Shown here: piece by piece, positions 5,097 through 5,163 of the stretch | How positions within the stretch are numbered: position 1 is the stretch's first letter | Layout of the letters: the number at the start of each line of letters is the position of its first letter | NCBI GenBank assembly: GCA_026986355.1 | Contig: JALSOO010000019.1 | Location: 1 to 5,163, forward strand | DNA from: Campylobacteraceae bacterium | Lineage (GTDB): Bacteria; Campylobacterota; Campylobacteria; Campylobacterales; Sulfurovaceae | Reading direction: 5' to 3' | Length of the DNA stretch: 5,163 nucleotides | Program-made: the position numbers and the translations under genes | The notes under the pieces: model-generated | What the model was told of the DNA's origin: nothing | The model's input: the letters and a program-made list of their open reading frames with translations, nothing else | Databases searched by the model: none

Positions 5097-5163
5097 CTAC
5101 TTATCCATCTCTCCCCTAACAATCTTGGAAACCAAAGAGCGAGAAACATTTAAATAATTAGCA
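5097..5163 (-). CDS. C-terminal tail of a probable REP-associated tyrosine (Y1, IS200-like) transposase, partial
   Basis: A minus-strand frame enters from the right edge at 5162 and ends at TAG (5099-5097), giving 21 residues: ANYLNVSRSLVSKIVRGEMD then Lys. LNVSRSLVSKIVRG has the look of a helix-turn-helix recognition helix, a pattern seen at the C-terminus of many RAYT proteins, where a DnaA-like HTH follows the Y1 nuclease domain. The GGGGTCAGAC motif right after the stop supports this. The catalytic HUH and Tyr motifs would lie outside the window, so whether the gene is intact is unknown. A different HTH-ended protein, such as a regulator, is the alternative. Confidence 0.5.
   Translation of the reverse strand, partial: ANYLNVSRSLVSKIVRGEMDK

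Noticed and set aside
1..5163. CRISPR array, tRNA or rRNA genes, prophage or defence genes
   Set aside because: No regularly spaced direct repeats, no tRNA-like cloverleaf or rRNA signature sequences, and almost all of the window is explained by recognised protein families.

Overview
The window looks like chromosomal DNA from a low-GC Campylobacterota (epsilonproteobacterial) organism, probably a free-living Sulfurimonas/Sulfurovum-type lineage. The evidence is the 198-residue AhpC, which closely resembles my recollection of Helicobacter pylori TsaA/AhpC, AT-rich promoters with good -10 boxes but no clear -35, and the peptidase and transposase-tail types seen at the right end. This assignment is inference from remembered sequences, not a search.

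Layout. Positions 1-2483 (+) hold a thiamine-biosynthesis operon: the 3' end of thiC, then thiO (glycine oxidase), thiS (sulfur carrier) and thiG (thiazole synthase), with tight or overlapping junctions between the last three. A hairpin at 2489-2511 ends it. Positions 2597-3193 (+) hold a typical 2-Cys peroxiredoxin (ahpC/tsaA), followed by a long palindromic hairpin at 3198-3223. Positions 3285-4363 (+) hold a two-gene unit: a Fur/PerR-type metalloregulator and an overlapping, TTG-started LpxH-like metallophosphoesterase. A secreted M15-family (VanY-like) peptidase lies on the minus strand at 4370-5017, convergent with the phosphoesterase. Upstream of it, also on minus, is the last 21 codons of a probable REP-associated tyrosine transposase (RAYT), with a GGGGTCAGAC-containing sequence right after its stop.

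How the genes fit together. ThiC makes the pyrimidine half of thiamine. ThiO, ThiS and ThiG feed the thiazole half, with ThiO supplying dehydroglycine by an O2-dependent, H2O2-releasing reaction. ThiF and ThiE are not in the window. AhpC removes peroxides, and the adjacent PerR-like protein is the natural candidate to regulate it. AT-rich palindromes sit in the promoter regions of both ahpC and the regulator gene. The phosphoesterase and peptidase point to envelope functions (lipid A precursor, peptidoglycan).

Most of the window is housekeeping, and I see no convincing new multi-gene system. The points most worth following are a three-cysteine insertion in ThiO, an Asp-to-Glu change in the regulatory metal site of the Fur/PerR protein, the paired palindromes, and the transposase tail with its GGGGTCAGAC motif.
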